Shown: positions 18,483 to 30,070 of the stretch, in pieces
How positions within the stretch are numbered: the first letter of the stretch is position 1
Layout: each line of letters starts with the position of its first letter
Program-made: the position numbers and the translations under genes
Source of the DNA: GCA-016699835 sp964543905
Lineage (GTDB): Bacteria > Planctomycetota > Phycisphaerae > Phycisphaerales > UBA1924
Assembly (NCBI GenBank): GCA_964543905.1
Contig: CAZIZO010000001.1
Span: 310,001-374,000 of the forward strand
Length of the DNA stretch: 64,000 nt
Direction: 5' to 3'
Notes under the pieces: model-generated
What the model was told of the DNA's origin: nothing
Databases searched by the model: none
Seen by the model: only the letters and a program-made list of their open reading frames with translations

Positions 18483-21164
18483 TCAGCACCCCGCCTCGAA
18501 GCGGAAGAGGTAGTAGAGCAGGTCATCGATCGTCACCCCGCCGTCCGGGACGCCCGTGAACGTGCCGTTGTCCACGTCCGCGGCGATGTCGCCCAACTCG
18601 AAGATGTTGAGGTAATACAGGAGGTCGTCGATCGTGACGCCCCCGTCGGGCGTGCCCGTGCCGCTCCCGTCGTCCACGTCCGCGATGCAGGCCGGCGCGG
18701 GAAGCGGGATGCGGACGAGCGCCTGCCCGCGGTCGGTGTCGGTCCCGCCGCAGAAGGCCGCGTTCACGTCCCGCAGGCGGACCATGATGTAGAGCGCGTC
18801 GTCGTTCATGAAGGCGCGGTCGTCGATGAAGGTGCGGATGAAGAAGCCGTCGTCGAAGACCCCGTTCCCATCCAGGTCCACCGGGTCGTTCTCGCGGGCG
18901 ATCACCGTCTGCCCGTTGAGAACGACGACCGCATTCGCCAGCGCGTCGCTCGCGTTGGTCGTGCCCGCCACGGCGTAATCCCCGCGCGGGTTGCCCACGC
19001 TCAGAAAGAAGCAGTCGGCAAAGGACGCGTCGTCGAAGAGTTCCGTCGAGCCCGCGTGGATGGGCGTGTCCGTCTCGGCCACCACCACGCCATTCCGCGC
19101 CACCCAGTCGATCCCGTCCGCGTTGTGCCCGCGCACGAACCACGTCCCGTCCGACTCCATGCTCACGGCGTCAAAGGGCGTCGTCGCCGCCGTGGGGCTC
19201 GTGAACGTGCTCCCCGCGAGCACCTGCCCTTCCTGCACCTTCACGTCGTTGTCCACGCAGGCCACCCGGTCCTGCGTCGTGGCATCGTTGGTCGCGCACG
19301 AGGAGATGAACCTCGCGTGCGTCGCGCTGAAGAAGTTGCCCGTCGGCTGGCTCCCCGCGTCGAAGGACTTGTACGTGAACGTCCCGCCCCCGGCCTGGCC
19401 GGTGGGGATCGTCACACCCTCCTGCGCGACAACGGTCTGTCCGTCGTTCTTGAGGAGGAAGGTGTCGGTCGTCGTCGTCAGCCCGTTGATCGCGTGGTAC
19501 ATCGCGACCGTGCCGTCCTGCGCGATCTGTACCGACCCGCGCGTGGAGCCGAAGGTCGTCCCGCCCGAGGCTGGGGGGGCGGGCGTCGTCGCCTCCTGCG
19601 CCACAAGGACCAGCGAGGTGCCATCCCACTTCACGACGTACCCGTCGTCGGTCGTGGGCGTGCGGCTGTCCACCCCGGAGAACGCGTACTGCCCGGCATC
19701 GTTGATCCCGTAGACCGCGTCGAAACTCCCGAAGGGCGCAAAGCCCGTGGGCAGCACCGTCACGCCCTCCTGCGCCACCACACTGATCGTCCCATCGATC
19801 GAGGTGATCAGCACCTGGTCCTGCGTCGTCGTCGGAATGTCCGTGTCCCAGGCCTGGATCCAGTTCCGCCCGTTCGGGCTCCGGAACGGACGCCCCGGGA
19901 TGATCCCGCTCGCGAACTTCGCCGGGGCGAGGCCCGGCACGTCCGACGTGGGGCTCGCGGCGACGTTCGAGATCACGCCCGTGATCGCCGCCGTCGTGGG
20001 GAGCACGGGCGCCAGCGTTGCCGAGGCGCTCGCCGTGTTGTTCCCCGGCGCCGCGTCGGGCTCGTTGGCCGCGACGGAGGCGTCGAGCATCAGCGTGGGC
20101 CCGGCGGTAGGACGCATGGCGAGCGCCACCACCGAGTTGCCCATCGCCGCGATGCTCCCGAGGTTGATCGTGAGGGTGGTGCCGACGAGCGTGCCCGAGG
20201 GCGTGGACGTCACCATGTCGGCGTTGGGGGGGATCGTCAGCGTGAGCGTCGTGCCCGTCGCCGGGTCGGGGCCCGCGTTGCTCACCGTGATCGTGTAGTT
20301 CGCCGTCCCCCCGACGGGCACCGAGCAGTCCGCGGGGTCGGCGAGGACGACGCCCACGTTCGCCCCCGGTGGGAGCACGCCCAGCCCCGGCGCGTACGTC
20401 GCACCGCTGAAGACGCGGCTGGTCGTCGTCCCGCCGGATCGCGTGATCGGGCCTGTGTACGACGCGCCCGCGAAGTTGTACACGTACAGGGTGTTGTCGT
20501 TGAGGTCGCGGCAGAGGTACACGTTTCCGCCGCCCACCGCCAGCCCGTCGATGTCCGACTGCGCGGCGGGCACCGTTGGGTAGTCCGCAATCTCCACCAG
20601 CGTGCCCGTCGCGTACGGAGCATCCAACGTATAGATCCCACGCCCCGTCAGCCCGCCCGTCGTCGCGGTCGAGTCGTTGCTCATATACAACTTGCCGTCG
20701 TCGGCGTTGTAATCAAGCCCCCCGAAGTCGCCCGCGCCGAAGGCGCGCACCAGCGTCGTCACGCCCGTCGTCGGGTCGATCGTGTAGAGGCTGCTCGTCG
20801 TCGTCGCGTACAGGATGTTCTCCCCCGGCACCCACGCCAGCCCGCCCGAGGCGCTCGTGATCGCCCCCGACAGCGACGCCACCAGCGTCGGCGTGCGCGG
20901 CGCGTCGTAGGAGACGCGCCACAACTGCGTGCCCGTAATGAAATAGAGCGTCCGCGCCGCGTCGTTCGCCGCCAGCCCGCGGATGCCCACCGAGCCGTTC
21001 GGGGCGAAATCCTCGAACGCCATCGTGCTCGGGTTGTACGTGCGGAGGCTCTCCGCCGCGCTGTCCAGCCCGATCACCACCTGGGCCCCCGCCCGCACGC
21101 ACGCCATCGCGCACCCGGCCGCCAGCGCGAGGGACAGCGCACGATCACCAATCATCCTCTTCAT
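18483..21164 (-). CDS. secreted dockerin-tagged protein with propeller-like and DUF11 domains
   Basis: An 893-residue exported protein. A GGAGG site precedes the ATG at 21164, and a signal peptide follows ('RALSLALAAGCAMACVRAGA'). Residues about 30-260 repeat short 'LYFITGTQLWRV'-type units that suggest a beta-propeller. Residues about 266-388 form a DUF11-like beta-sandwich ('YTITVSNAGPDPATGTTLTL'). A long second repetitive region follows with recurring 'VVAQEGVT' phrases. The C-terminus holds two copies of the acidic module 'DGGVTIDDLLYYL' and ends in Gly-Cys, the GC-type dockerin arrangement of Phycisphaerae. It is probably an extracellular or cell-surface protein of unknown ligand. It is transcribed alone, with its own terminator. 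Confidence 0.88.
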   Translation of the reverse strand: MKRMIGDRALSLALAAGCAMACVRAGAQVVIGLDSAAESLRTYNPSTMAFEDFAPNGSVGIRGLAANDAARTLYFITGTQLWRVSYDAPRTPTLVASLSGAITSASGGLAWVPGENILYATTTSSLYTIDPTTGVTTLVRAFGAGDFGGLDYNADDGKLYMSNDSTATTGGLTGRGIYTLDAPYATGTLVEIADYPTVPAAQSDIDGLAVGGGNVYLCRDLNDNTLYVYNFAGASYTGPITRSGGTTTSRVFSGATYAPGLGVLPPGANVGVVLADPADCSVPVGGTANYTITVSNAGPDPATGTTLTLTIPPNADMVTSTPSGTLVGTTLTINLGSIAAMGNSVVALAMRPTAGPTLMLDASVAANEPDAAPGNNTASASATLAPVLPTTAAITGVISNVAASPTSDVPGLAPAKFASGIIPGRPFRSPNGRNWIQAWDTDIPTTTQDQVLITSIDGTISVVAQEGVTVLPTGFAPFGSFDAVYGINDAGQYAFSGVDSRTPTTDDGYVVKWDGTSLVLVAQEATTPAPPASGGTTFGSTRGSVQIAQDGTVAMYHAINGLTTTTDTFLLKNDGQTVVAQEGVTIPTGQAGGGTFTYKSFDAGSQPTGNFFSATHARFISSCATNDATTQDRVACVDNDVKVQEGQVLAGSTFTSPTAATTPFDAVSMESDGTWFVRGHNADGIDWVARNGVVVAETDTPIHAGSTELFDDASFADCFFLSVGNPRGDYAVAGTTNASDALANAVVVLNGQTVIARENDPVDLDGNGVFDDGFFIRTFIDDRAFMNDDALYIMVRLRDVNAAFCGGTDTDRGQALVRIPLPAPACIADVDDGSGTGTPDGGVTIDDLLYYLNIFELGDIAADVDNGTFTGVPDGGVTIDDLLYYLFRFEAGC

Positions 21165-21405
21165 AGCGAACCTCCAAGCAACTACTCCGACCAACCGGCC
21201 GCGCGAAACCTCCCGCGCCGTCGCCGTGACCAGCATACACGATTCTCCGCCCCCACAACACCCCGCGTACGTGAAGAACGCAAACGCTCACGCCCACACC
21301 CCGCCACGCCCCAACCATCCGCCCTCCACGGGCCCCGCTTTCCTATACTCCGCCCCTTCCCGGGTTTTCATCCCTCTGTCCACCTTACGCTCTGGAATCT
21401 CCACC

Positions 21406-22974
21406 ATGCCCGATCGTCATTTCGATATCGTCATCATCGGCGGCGGCCCCGCCGGGTACGTCGCCGCCATCCGCGCCGGCCAACTCGGCTTCTCCGTCGC
21501 CATCATCGAGCGCGCCAAACTCGGCGGCGTCTGCCTCAACTGGGGCTGCATCCCCAGCAAGGCCCTCCTCGCCAACGCCGAACTCGTCGAGAAGATGAGC
21601 AAGCCCGAGGACCAGAAGTTCTGGGGGCTCAAGATCACCGGCGAGGTCGGGCTCGATTGGGACCGGATCATCGGCCGCTCCCGCGACGTCGCCGCCAAAC
21701 TCAACAAGGGCGTCGAGTTCCTCATGAAGAAGAACAAGGTCACGCACCTCGTGGGCAACGGCAAGATCAAGGGCAAGGCTGGTGGCACAGGCGTCTCGCC
21801 CGTGGGCTCATGGGCCATCGAAGTGCAAGAGTGCAAGGTCCAGGAAGAACTTACCAGCGCCCCCGCCACGCCCGGCAAGACCATCGAGACCATCACCGCC
21901 ACCAACGTCATCGTCGCGACCGGCAGCGTTGCCCGCGACCTCCCCTTCGCCAAGTTCGACGGCGACAAGATCTGGGGCGCCCGCGAGGCGATGTTCAACA
22001 AGCAGAAGCCCAAGAGCCTCATCGTCATCGGCGCGGGCGCCATCGGCATGGAGTTCGCCTATTTCTACCACTCCATGGGCACGCAGGTCACCATCGTCGA
22101 GATGATGGACCGCGTGCTCCCGGTCGAGGACAAGGACGTCTCCGCCGCGATGGAGAAGTTGTATCGCAAGCACGGCTTCACCATCATGACCTCGACGAGC
22201 ACCACCGCGGTCGAAAAGACCGCGACCGGCGTCCAGGTCACCGTCGCCCCCTGGGCCAACGGCAAGGCCGACGAGAGCAAAAAGCAGGTTCTGGAAGCCG
22301 AGAAGGTCCTCCTCGCCGTCGGGGTCGTCGGCCGCACCGACGGCCTCTGCGACGCCAGCCTCGGGCTCAAAATCGAGAAGGGGCACATCGTCACGGACTA
22401 CACGCCGGGCGTCACCAAGAACGAAGCGATCGACTACAAGACGAACCTGCCCGGCATCTACGCCGTGGGCGACGTCATCGGGCCCCCCTGGCTCGCGCAC
22501 GTCGCGAGCGAAGAGGCCTACCTCTGCGTCGAGCGCATCGCGTGGCGGGCGAAGAAACTCCCCGGCGGGCACGAGCCCATCGCCATCGACTACTCCGTCA
22601 TCCCCGGCTGCACCTACTGCATCCCGCAGGTCGCGAGCGTGGGCCTCACCGAGCAGAAGTGCATCGAGATGGGCATGGTCAAGGGCAAGGACTACGCGAC
22701 GGGCACCTACCCCTTTAGCGCCCTGGGCAAGGCCATCGCCGCCGCCCACACCGACGGCTTCTGCAAGATCATCCGGGGCCTCCCGCGGGGCGAGATCCTG
22801 GGCGCGCACATCATGGGCGACCAGGCGACCGAACTCATCGCCGAACTCTCCCTCGCCCGCCGCTTGGAGGCGACGACCGAAGAGATCATCTGCACCGTCC
22901 ATGCGCACCCCACGATGCACGAAAGTGTGCGTGAAGCGGCGCTCGCGAGCGAGGGTCGCGTCGTCAACTCGTAA
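21406..22974 (+). CDS. lpdA: dihydrolipoyl dehydrogenase (E3)
   Basis: Flavoenzyme that reoxidises dihydrolipoamide with NAD+ in 2-oxo acid dehydrogenase or glycine cleavage complexes. The 522-residue protein has the N-terminal FAD fold (IIGGGPAGYVAA), the redox disulfide pair Cys43/Cys48 in 'GGVCLNWGCIPSK', the NAD fold (VIGAGAIGMEFAYF), the second FAD motif (GIYAVGDVIG) and the C-terminal 'HAHPTMHESV' with the catalytic His. It is about 50 residues longer than usual. Part of the excess, around residues 125-135, is encoded by a planctomycete palindromic repeat (21781-21804) translated as 'GGTGVSPVG'. No E1 or E2 gene is nearby. The start is the ATG just before the Rossmann fold. Confidence 0.95.
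   Translation: MPDRHFDIVIIGGGPAGYVAAIRAGQLGFSVAIIERAKLGGVCLNWGCIPSKALLANAELVEKMSKPEDQKFWGLKITGEVGLDWDRIIGRSRDVAAKLNKGVEFLMKKNKVTHLVGNGKIKGKAGGTGVSPVGSWAIEVQECKVQEELTSAPATPGKTIETITATNVIVATGSVARDLPFAKFDGDKIWGAREAMFNKQKPKSLIVIGAGAIGMEFAYFYHSMGTQVTIVEMMDRVLPVEDKDVSAAMEKLYRKHGFTIMTSTSTTAVEKTATGVQVTVAPWANGKADESKKQVLEAEKVLLAVGVVGRTDGLCDASLGLKIEKGHIVTDYTPGVTKNEAIDYKTNLPGIYAVGDVIGPPWLAHVASEEAYLCVERIAWRAKKLPGGHEPIAIDYSVIPGCTYCIPQVASVGLTEQKCIEMGMVKGKDYATGTYPFSALGKAIAAAHTDGFCKIIRGLPRGEILGAHIMGDQATELIAELSLARRLEATTEEIICTVHAHPTMHESVREAALASEGRVVNS
21781..21804. repeat. palindromic intragenic repeat, copy inside lpdA
   Basis: The stretch GTGGCACAGGCGTCTCGCC plus CGTG forms an imperfect stem (CACaGGCG with CGCCcGTG) around a TCT loop. 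The same unit, with perfect arms, occurs at 55097-55118 and a close relative at 55053-55078. It is read in frame within lpdA. Confidence 0.75.
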
Positions 22975-23400
22975 GACCTCCGCTCCGCGGGGGAGGGCGG
23001 AATACAACTCCAAGGGCTCAAAGCACTCCAAGGGGAAGCGCACGCGCCTTCCCCTTGTTGTCTTTCTACGCGACCTTCGTTTCCTTCGCGCTCAGACTCT
23101 TCTTCTCCCGCCTCGAACTCCGCGTTCGTGGGCGTCACTCCGCCCACTCCGGGTTCTCTTCCCGCGTCGCTGAAGAACAAGCCGAACGCGGAGGAACACG
23201 GCGTGCGCTCGGCCGTGGACGACGACTTCGCCTCGGTCTCGCTCGCGGACACGTCCGGGCTGCACCCATGGACTGGCGTTCTATCGGACCCGGCCAGCCA
23301 GCAAACCCCTTCTTGGCACGCCGAAAGCCAACATCCGCCGCGTGGACGGGGCCCTGGCGAACACAATCCTGTTTATGATACTCGAACTCAGGAGCAGACC
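22975..23400. other. intergenic region between lpdA and the 23401 gene
   Basis: Apart from the hairpin at 23029-23057 and the AGGAG ribosome site just before 23401, I see no gene or RNA here. The frame of the downstream gene is open through much of it, but the signal peptide and ribosome site place the start at 23401. Confidence 0.5.
23029..23066 (+). terminator. terminator-like hairpin after lpdA
   Basis: CAAGGGGAAG (23029-23038) pairs perfectly with CTTCCCCTTG (23048-23057) around a nine-base loop and is followed by TTGTCTTTCT. It lies about 55 bases after the lpdA stop. Confidence 0.65.
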
Positions 23401-24441
23401 ATGCGAGCAACGGCGGCGATTGGTGTGTGTGGCACGGCGTGGGTGTGTGGATTGGCCCAGGCGCAACCGAGCATGGCCGATCTTCGGGCTTGGTTCGATG
23501 CCGACGACGCCTCGACGATCACGCTCGACACGGGCACGAGCGGCCCGACCGTGCGACGTTGGGCGAACAAAGGCCTCGAGGGCGGCGCCGTCGAGAACGC
23601 GGACCCCACCGGGCAGCCCGCCTTTCTCGCCGCGGGCGCGAACGGGCATCCGACGCTCCGCTTCGACGGGATCAACGATGCGCTCCGCGACCTGGATTTT
23701 TCCACGACGGCCTTCGGCGACGTCACCGCTCTCATCGTCTTTTCGCCCCGCGCGAACGCCGGTACCTGGTCGGGCATGCTTTCGTTCGCGACCGCGACCG
23801 AGAGCGACTACATCGCCGGCCTGAACATCGACCAGGGGCAGCCCGCCACCACGGCGTTCAGCTACCTCAACGTCGAGGGGGCGAGGCAGCGGTATCCCGG
23901 CGGCACCAACTTCCGCACGGCCTCCGATGCCTTCGGCGGGTTCCACATCCTGCGGGTCAACTACACGCGGTGGGGAGTCTCCATCTCGGTGGACGGACGG
24001 CAAGAACGAGGTCTGTGCGGCAACGACCCACGCCCCGTGCAGGCCCACGAGCTCCGCCTGGGTGCTCGATCATGGACCTCGCCGGGCTCGATCCCGTTCG
24101 AGCGCTCGTTCGGAGCGATCGATCTTTCGGAGGCCCTGGTCTACGACCGCGTCTTTCGGTGCGGAGAGCTGGGGGCGACGCTCGCGTACCTCTCGTCCAA
24201 GTGGGGCGTTCCCCTCGTCGATTCCGTCGACTGCTGCCCCGCCGATGTCGACGACGGGACGGGCTCGGGCAACCCGGACTGCGGCGTGACCGTGGATGAT
24301 CTGCTGTACTACCTCGAGATCTTTGCCGCCGGCGACGTTCGGGCCGACCTCGACGACGGGAGCGGCTTGGGATCCCAAGACGGCGGGGTCACGATCGAGG
24401 ACCTCTTGTACTTCCTCGTCCGGTATGCGCAGGGTTGCTGA
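23401..24441 (+). CDS. secreted LamG-like protein with dockerin tag
   Basis: A 346-residue exported protein. An AGGAG site lies six bases before the ATG, and the N-terminus is a signal peptide ending 'GLAQAQ'. Residues about 25-265 look like a concanavalin/LamG-type jelly roll: 'LRAWFDADDASTI' opens it, 'HPTLRFDGINDALRD' follows, and 'ALVYDRVFRCGELGATLAYL' closes it, the pattern seen in planctomycete LamG-like proteins. Residues about 275-346 contain the twin dockerin-like module (two 'DDG...GVTxxDLLYxL' units) and end in Gly-Cys. It probably binds a polysaccharide or is displayed on the surface; no catalytic site was recognised. It shares the C-terminal module with the 18483, 26002 and 48762 genes. 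Confidence 0.88.
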   Translation: MRATAAIGVCGTAWVCGLAQAQPSMADLRAWFDADDASTITLDTGTSGPTVRRWANKGLEGGAVENADPTGQPAFLAAGANGHPTLRFDGINDALRDLDFSTTAFGDVTALIVFSPRANAGTWSGMLSFATATESDYIAGLNIDQGQPATTAFSYLNVEGARQRYPGGTNFRTASDAFGGFHILRVNYTRWGVSISVDGRQERGLCGNDPRPVQAHELRLGARSWTSPGSIPFERSFGAIDLSEALVYDRVFRCGELGATLAYLSSKWGVPLVDSVDCCPADVDDGTGSGNPDCGVTVDDLLYYLEIFAAGDVRADLDDGSGLGSQDGGVTIEDLLYFLVRYAQGC

Positions 24442-24489
24442 GCCGCGCCGCGGGGATGCTCCGGACGGAGCGGTGACCGCCGAGACTCC

Positions 24490-25077
24490 ATGCGGGCCGA
24501 ACGTGCGCGACCGGTGGCGTTCCTTCACTCCAGTTTGGATCCCGAGTGTGAGCGCGAGGCACCCGGAGTCACGTGGGTTCGCGTGGGCGAGCGTGCCATG
24601 GGCGGGATCGTACCCGCGCTCGCCGCGCGGACGGCGGGCATGTCCCACCTCGGGCCTCTCTTCCTCGCCGCCGCGCGGGCGTTGGGCTCCTCGCGCCGGG
24701 CCGACGGGCGCACGCGCCGGCGGCGCGGGCGCGGGCGACGCCGCGTTCGGCGCGTCCGCCGATTCGAGGGGCGCGAGCGCCGGGTTGGGCGGCGCGGGCG
24801 ACGGCTTTGGGGGCGCGGGTGCCCGTTCCGGCGGCGCGCCCGCCCGCGCGGGGCCGAGCGCGCCGAGGTCTTCGTGGCGCTGACGCCCACCGGCACGCCC
24901 ACCCCGACCGACCCCGACCTCTACCGCTACATCGGGAGCGTGAGCGACGGCGCGACCACGCTCACCTTCGCGAGCGAGAAGGGCGGGATGCAGGCCCACT
25001 ACCTCGCACGCTCGATGACCCGCCGCGGGGCCGCCGGGCCGTGGAGCGAGGTGGCCTCCGCGACCGTCGCGGCGTGA
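24490..25077 (+). pseudogene. possible remnant of a small fibronectin-III-like protein
   Basis: The last ~75 codons of this open frame read like a real protein end ('PTDPDLYRYIGSVSDGATTL', then 'AHYLARSMTRRGAAGPWSEV'). I recall this pattern from the C-terminal fibronectin-III-like domain of small planctomycete proteins. The preceding 100 codons are Arg-rich and low in complexity, and an alternative frame there gives Gly/Ala-rich sequence, which suggests a frameshift and decay in a GC-slippery tract (about 24700-24850). No ribosome site fits. It may instead be a diverged intact gene. The intact gene at 52790 has a comparable C-terminal domain. Confidence 0.35.
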
Positions 25078-25100
25078 GCCCATCTGCTCGGAGCGATAGA

Positions 25101-25415
25101 ATGGAACCCATGCTCCGCCTGCACGGCATCACCTTCGACCTTGCCCGCATCGGCGCCGCGTGCCGCCGCGTCGGCGTCGTGCGCGTCTTCCTGTTCGGTT
25201 CCATCCTCACCGATCGATTCCGCGAGGACAGCGACATCGACCTGCTCATCGAGACGGACCCGCTCCATCCGCCGGGTTTGCTCGCCCTGGGCGGCTTGCA
25301 GATGGACCTGTCGGAACTTCTCGGGCGCACGGTCCACCTGACCCTCCTCGGAGGCGTCCCGGCCAGCGAGCGGCCCGCGGTGCTGGCCCGCGCGAGGATG
25401 CTCGATGCCGCCTGA
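25101..25415 (+). CDS. mntA: MNT-family nucleotidyltransferase antitoxin (MntA-like)
   Basis: A 104-residue minimal nucleotidyltransferase. The catalytic motif is complete: Gly33-Ser34, ten residues, then Asp45-x-Asp47 (FGSILTDRFREDSDIDLL). In characterised MNT-HEPN pairs this enzyme adds AMP to a tyrosine of the HEPN toxin and neutralises it. GGAG lies seven bases before the ATG. The gene overlaps the downstream HEPN gene by 11 bases, the usual order and coupling for such modules. A second Met at codon 4 is an alternative start. The third acidic residue of the active site was not assigned with certainty. Confidence 0.85.
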   Translation: MEPMLRLHGITFDLARIGAACRRVGVVRVFLFGSILTDRFREDSDIDLLIETDPLHPPGLLALGGLQMDLSELLGRTVHLTLLGGVPASERPAVLARARMLDAA

Positions 25416-25809
25416 CCCCCGCGCGTCCCAGGTCCAGCCTGTTCCGCCCACGCCGGAAGACCGCAAGCGCGTCGAGCACATGCTCACGTGCTCACGCGAT
25501 GCGCGAACCATCGTCGCGGACGACGACGCCGCGGCGATCGCGCCCGACATGGTGCGGACGCGGGCCCTGGTCAACTGCTTCACCGAGATTGGCGAGGCGG
25601 CGGCGCGTCTCACCCCGCCCGGCCGCACGATGGTGGGCCAGGTCCCCTGGCGGCAGATCGTGGGGATGCGCAACATCGTGGTCCACGTCTACTGGGGCAT
25701 CGACCGCGGCGAACTGGTCAAGACGGCACGCGACGACCTGCCGGTCCTGATCGCCGCACTCGAAGCCGCGCTGGCATCATGGCCACCCCAGCCGCCCCCC
25801 ACGTTCTAA
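25405..25809 (+). CDS. hepT: HEPN-domain RNase toxin (HepT-like, DUF86)
   Basis: A 134-residue all-helical protein of the DUF86/HEPN type. The RNase motif R-x4-H-x-Y is intact at Arg89, His94 and Tyr96 ('RNIVVHVYWGID'), and Tyr96 is the residue modified by the MNT partner in studied systems. The segment 'RTRALVNCFTEIGEAAARL' is also typical. It starts inside the upstream mntA-like gene, so the two are translated together. The N-terminal 15 residues are Pro-rich and longer than usual. Predicted role: toxin of a type VII toxin-antitoxin pair, possibly in phage defence or plasmid stabilisation. Confidence 0.87.
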   Translation: MPPDPRASQVQPVPPTPEDRKRVEHMLTCSRDARTIVADDDAAAIAPDMVRTRALVNCFTEIGEAAARLTPPGRTMVGQVPWRQIVGMRNIVVHVYWGIDRGELVKTARDDLPVLIAALEAALASWPPQPPPTF

Positions 25810-26001
25810 CCCCGCCACGCCCCCGCCACCAACTCAACGGTCTCTCCGAACACCTGTCAACCACGTGTCCGGGCGGCACAGACCCCGCTCCTTGACCTCG
25901 CGAGGAAGGGGAATGTTCGAGCCGAGCCGCGTGCGCGATCCGCACCGAAACGGCGCCTCTACTCGGGGGCGCGGTCCGCGCCCGCCGAAGGAGGCTGAGG
26001 T

Positions 26002-28483
<2,482 letters not shown>

Positions 28484-28502
<19 letters not shown>

Positions 28503-29974
28503 GCCTCGCGCTCGACCAGGCTCTTCAACTCCCGCCGCTGCACCTTTCCGGTCGCGCCCTTGGGCAACGCGTCCAACCGGCGGACCTCGGTGGGCACCTT
28601 GTAGCCCGCGAGGCTCTTGCGGCACCAGGCGAGGAGGTCGCGTTCGTCGAACGCCGCGCCCTCCTTCATCTCGACGAAGGCCATGGGCAGTTCCCCGCGC
28701 AGCGGATCCCGCACGCCGATGACGCCCGACATCGCCACGCCCGGATGCGCGTTGAGCACCTCCTCGATCTCGCGCGGGAAGACGTTCTCCCCGCCGATGA
28801 TCATCATTTCCTTCAGCCGACCCGTGATGAAGAGGTGCCCGTCCTCGTCGATCTTCCCGATGTCTCCCGTGCGCAGGAAGCCGTCGCTCGTGAACGCCGC
28901 CGCCGTCTCCTGGGGCAACTTGAAATACCCCCGCATCACGTTCGGGCCCTTGATCTGCACCTCCCCCTCACGCCCGGCGCCCAGCGTCGCCCCCGTGTTG
29001 ATGTCCACGATCCGCTCGACCACCTCAGGAAGGGGCGGGCCCACCGACGCCGCCTTGTACTGCCACGGCATGCAGACGTTCGTCACGGGCGACGTCTCCG
29101 TCAGACCGTACCCTTCGTTCAGCGTGATGCCGAACCGCTCCTTCCACTCCGCCGCCACCGCCTGCGACAAGGGCTCGCCCCCCGAGATGACGTACCGCAG
29201 CGTCGCAAAGTCCTCCGCGTGCGCCTCCTTCAGGCTCAGCATCGCCCCGTACATCGACGCCACCGCGATGAAGACCGTCCCCCTGTGCTCCTTGATCAGT
29301 CGCACCAACTTCCCCGGCACAAACCTCGCCGTGTACACCACCTTGATCCCCCCCGCCAGCGGCAACAGCGTGAGCACCGTCAACCCAAAACTATGAAACT
29401 GCGGCAACACCCCGATCATCACGTCCTCGCGCGTGAAATGGATCGACCGCTGCACCTGCTGCATGTTCGACACCAGGTTCCCATGCGTCAGCATGACCCC
29501 CTTGGGCTTCCCGCTCGTCCCCGACGTGTAGAGCAGCACCGCCAGGTCCTCGTCCTCCGCCGCCGCCGGCCACCGCACGTTCGGCATCCCCGCGTAGTCC
29601 AACTCGTCCATCCGGATCAGGTTCGCCACGCGCGGCGTGAACTTCATGTAGTCGAGCATCGCCCCCGCCGTCACGATCGTGTCCGTCTCGCAGTCGTCGA
29701 TCACATACTGCAACTCCTCGTGCTTCAGGAGATAGTTGAGCGGCACCACCGTCTTCCCCAGCATCCACCCCGCCAGCGCCGCCATCGGCATCGTCGCGCC
29801 CGTCGGCAGCAGCACCCCCACCGTCTTCGTCGCGCACTTCCCCTCGATCGCGCTCGCCACGTGCAACGCCCCCACCAGGATGTCGATCCCGCGCCACACG
29901 CGCCGATCATCCACCGCCACGTCCTGCAGCGCTCGCCTCAACAACGACTTCACGATCGGCCAATGGACGCTCAC
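28484..29974 (-). CDS. AMP-dependent acyl-CoA synthetase / ligase
   Basis: A 496-residue member of the ANL adenylating superfamily that activates a carboxylic acid, most likely a fatty acid, to acyl-CoA through an acyl-adenylate. The P-loop 'YTSGTSGKPKGV' is at residues 149-160. 'NEGYGLTETSPV' (the adenine-binding A5 motif), 'DGFLRTGDIGKIDEDG' with the ribose-binding Asp, and the C-terminal 'PKGATGKVQRREL' with the catalytic Lys are all present. The start is GTG, preceded by GAGGAG. Its closest relatives by motif are long-chain fatty-acid ligases; substrate cannot be set from sequence alone. It is divergent from the SPOR lipoprotein gene and its end overlaps the dockerin gene by 19 bases. Confidence 0.9.
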
Positions 29975-30070
29975 GCACGCTCCTCACGCTTGGGGGGATG
30001 GGGGCACATGCTAACCGATCTCGCGTCGCGCCGCCGTGCCCGCCCACGGGTTTCGTCCTAATCTTCCGCC

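Noticed and set aside
25967..25983. GGGCGCG-GTC-CGCGCCC hairpin next to the ribosome site of the 26002 gene as a riboswitch or operator.
   Set aside because: A three-base loop in very GC-rich DNA, and no further conserved structure; chance is likely.
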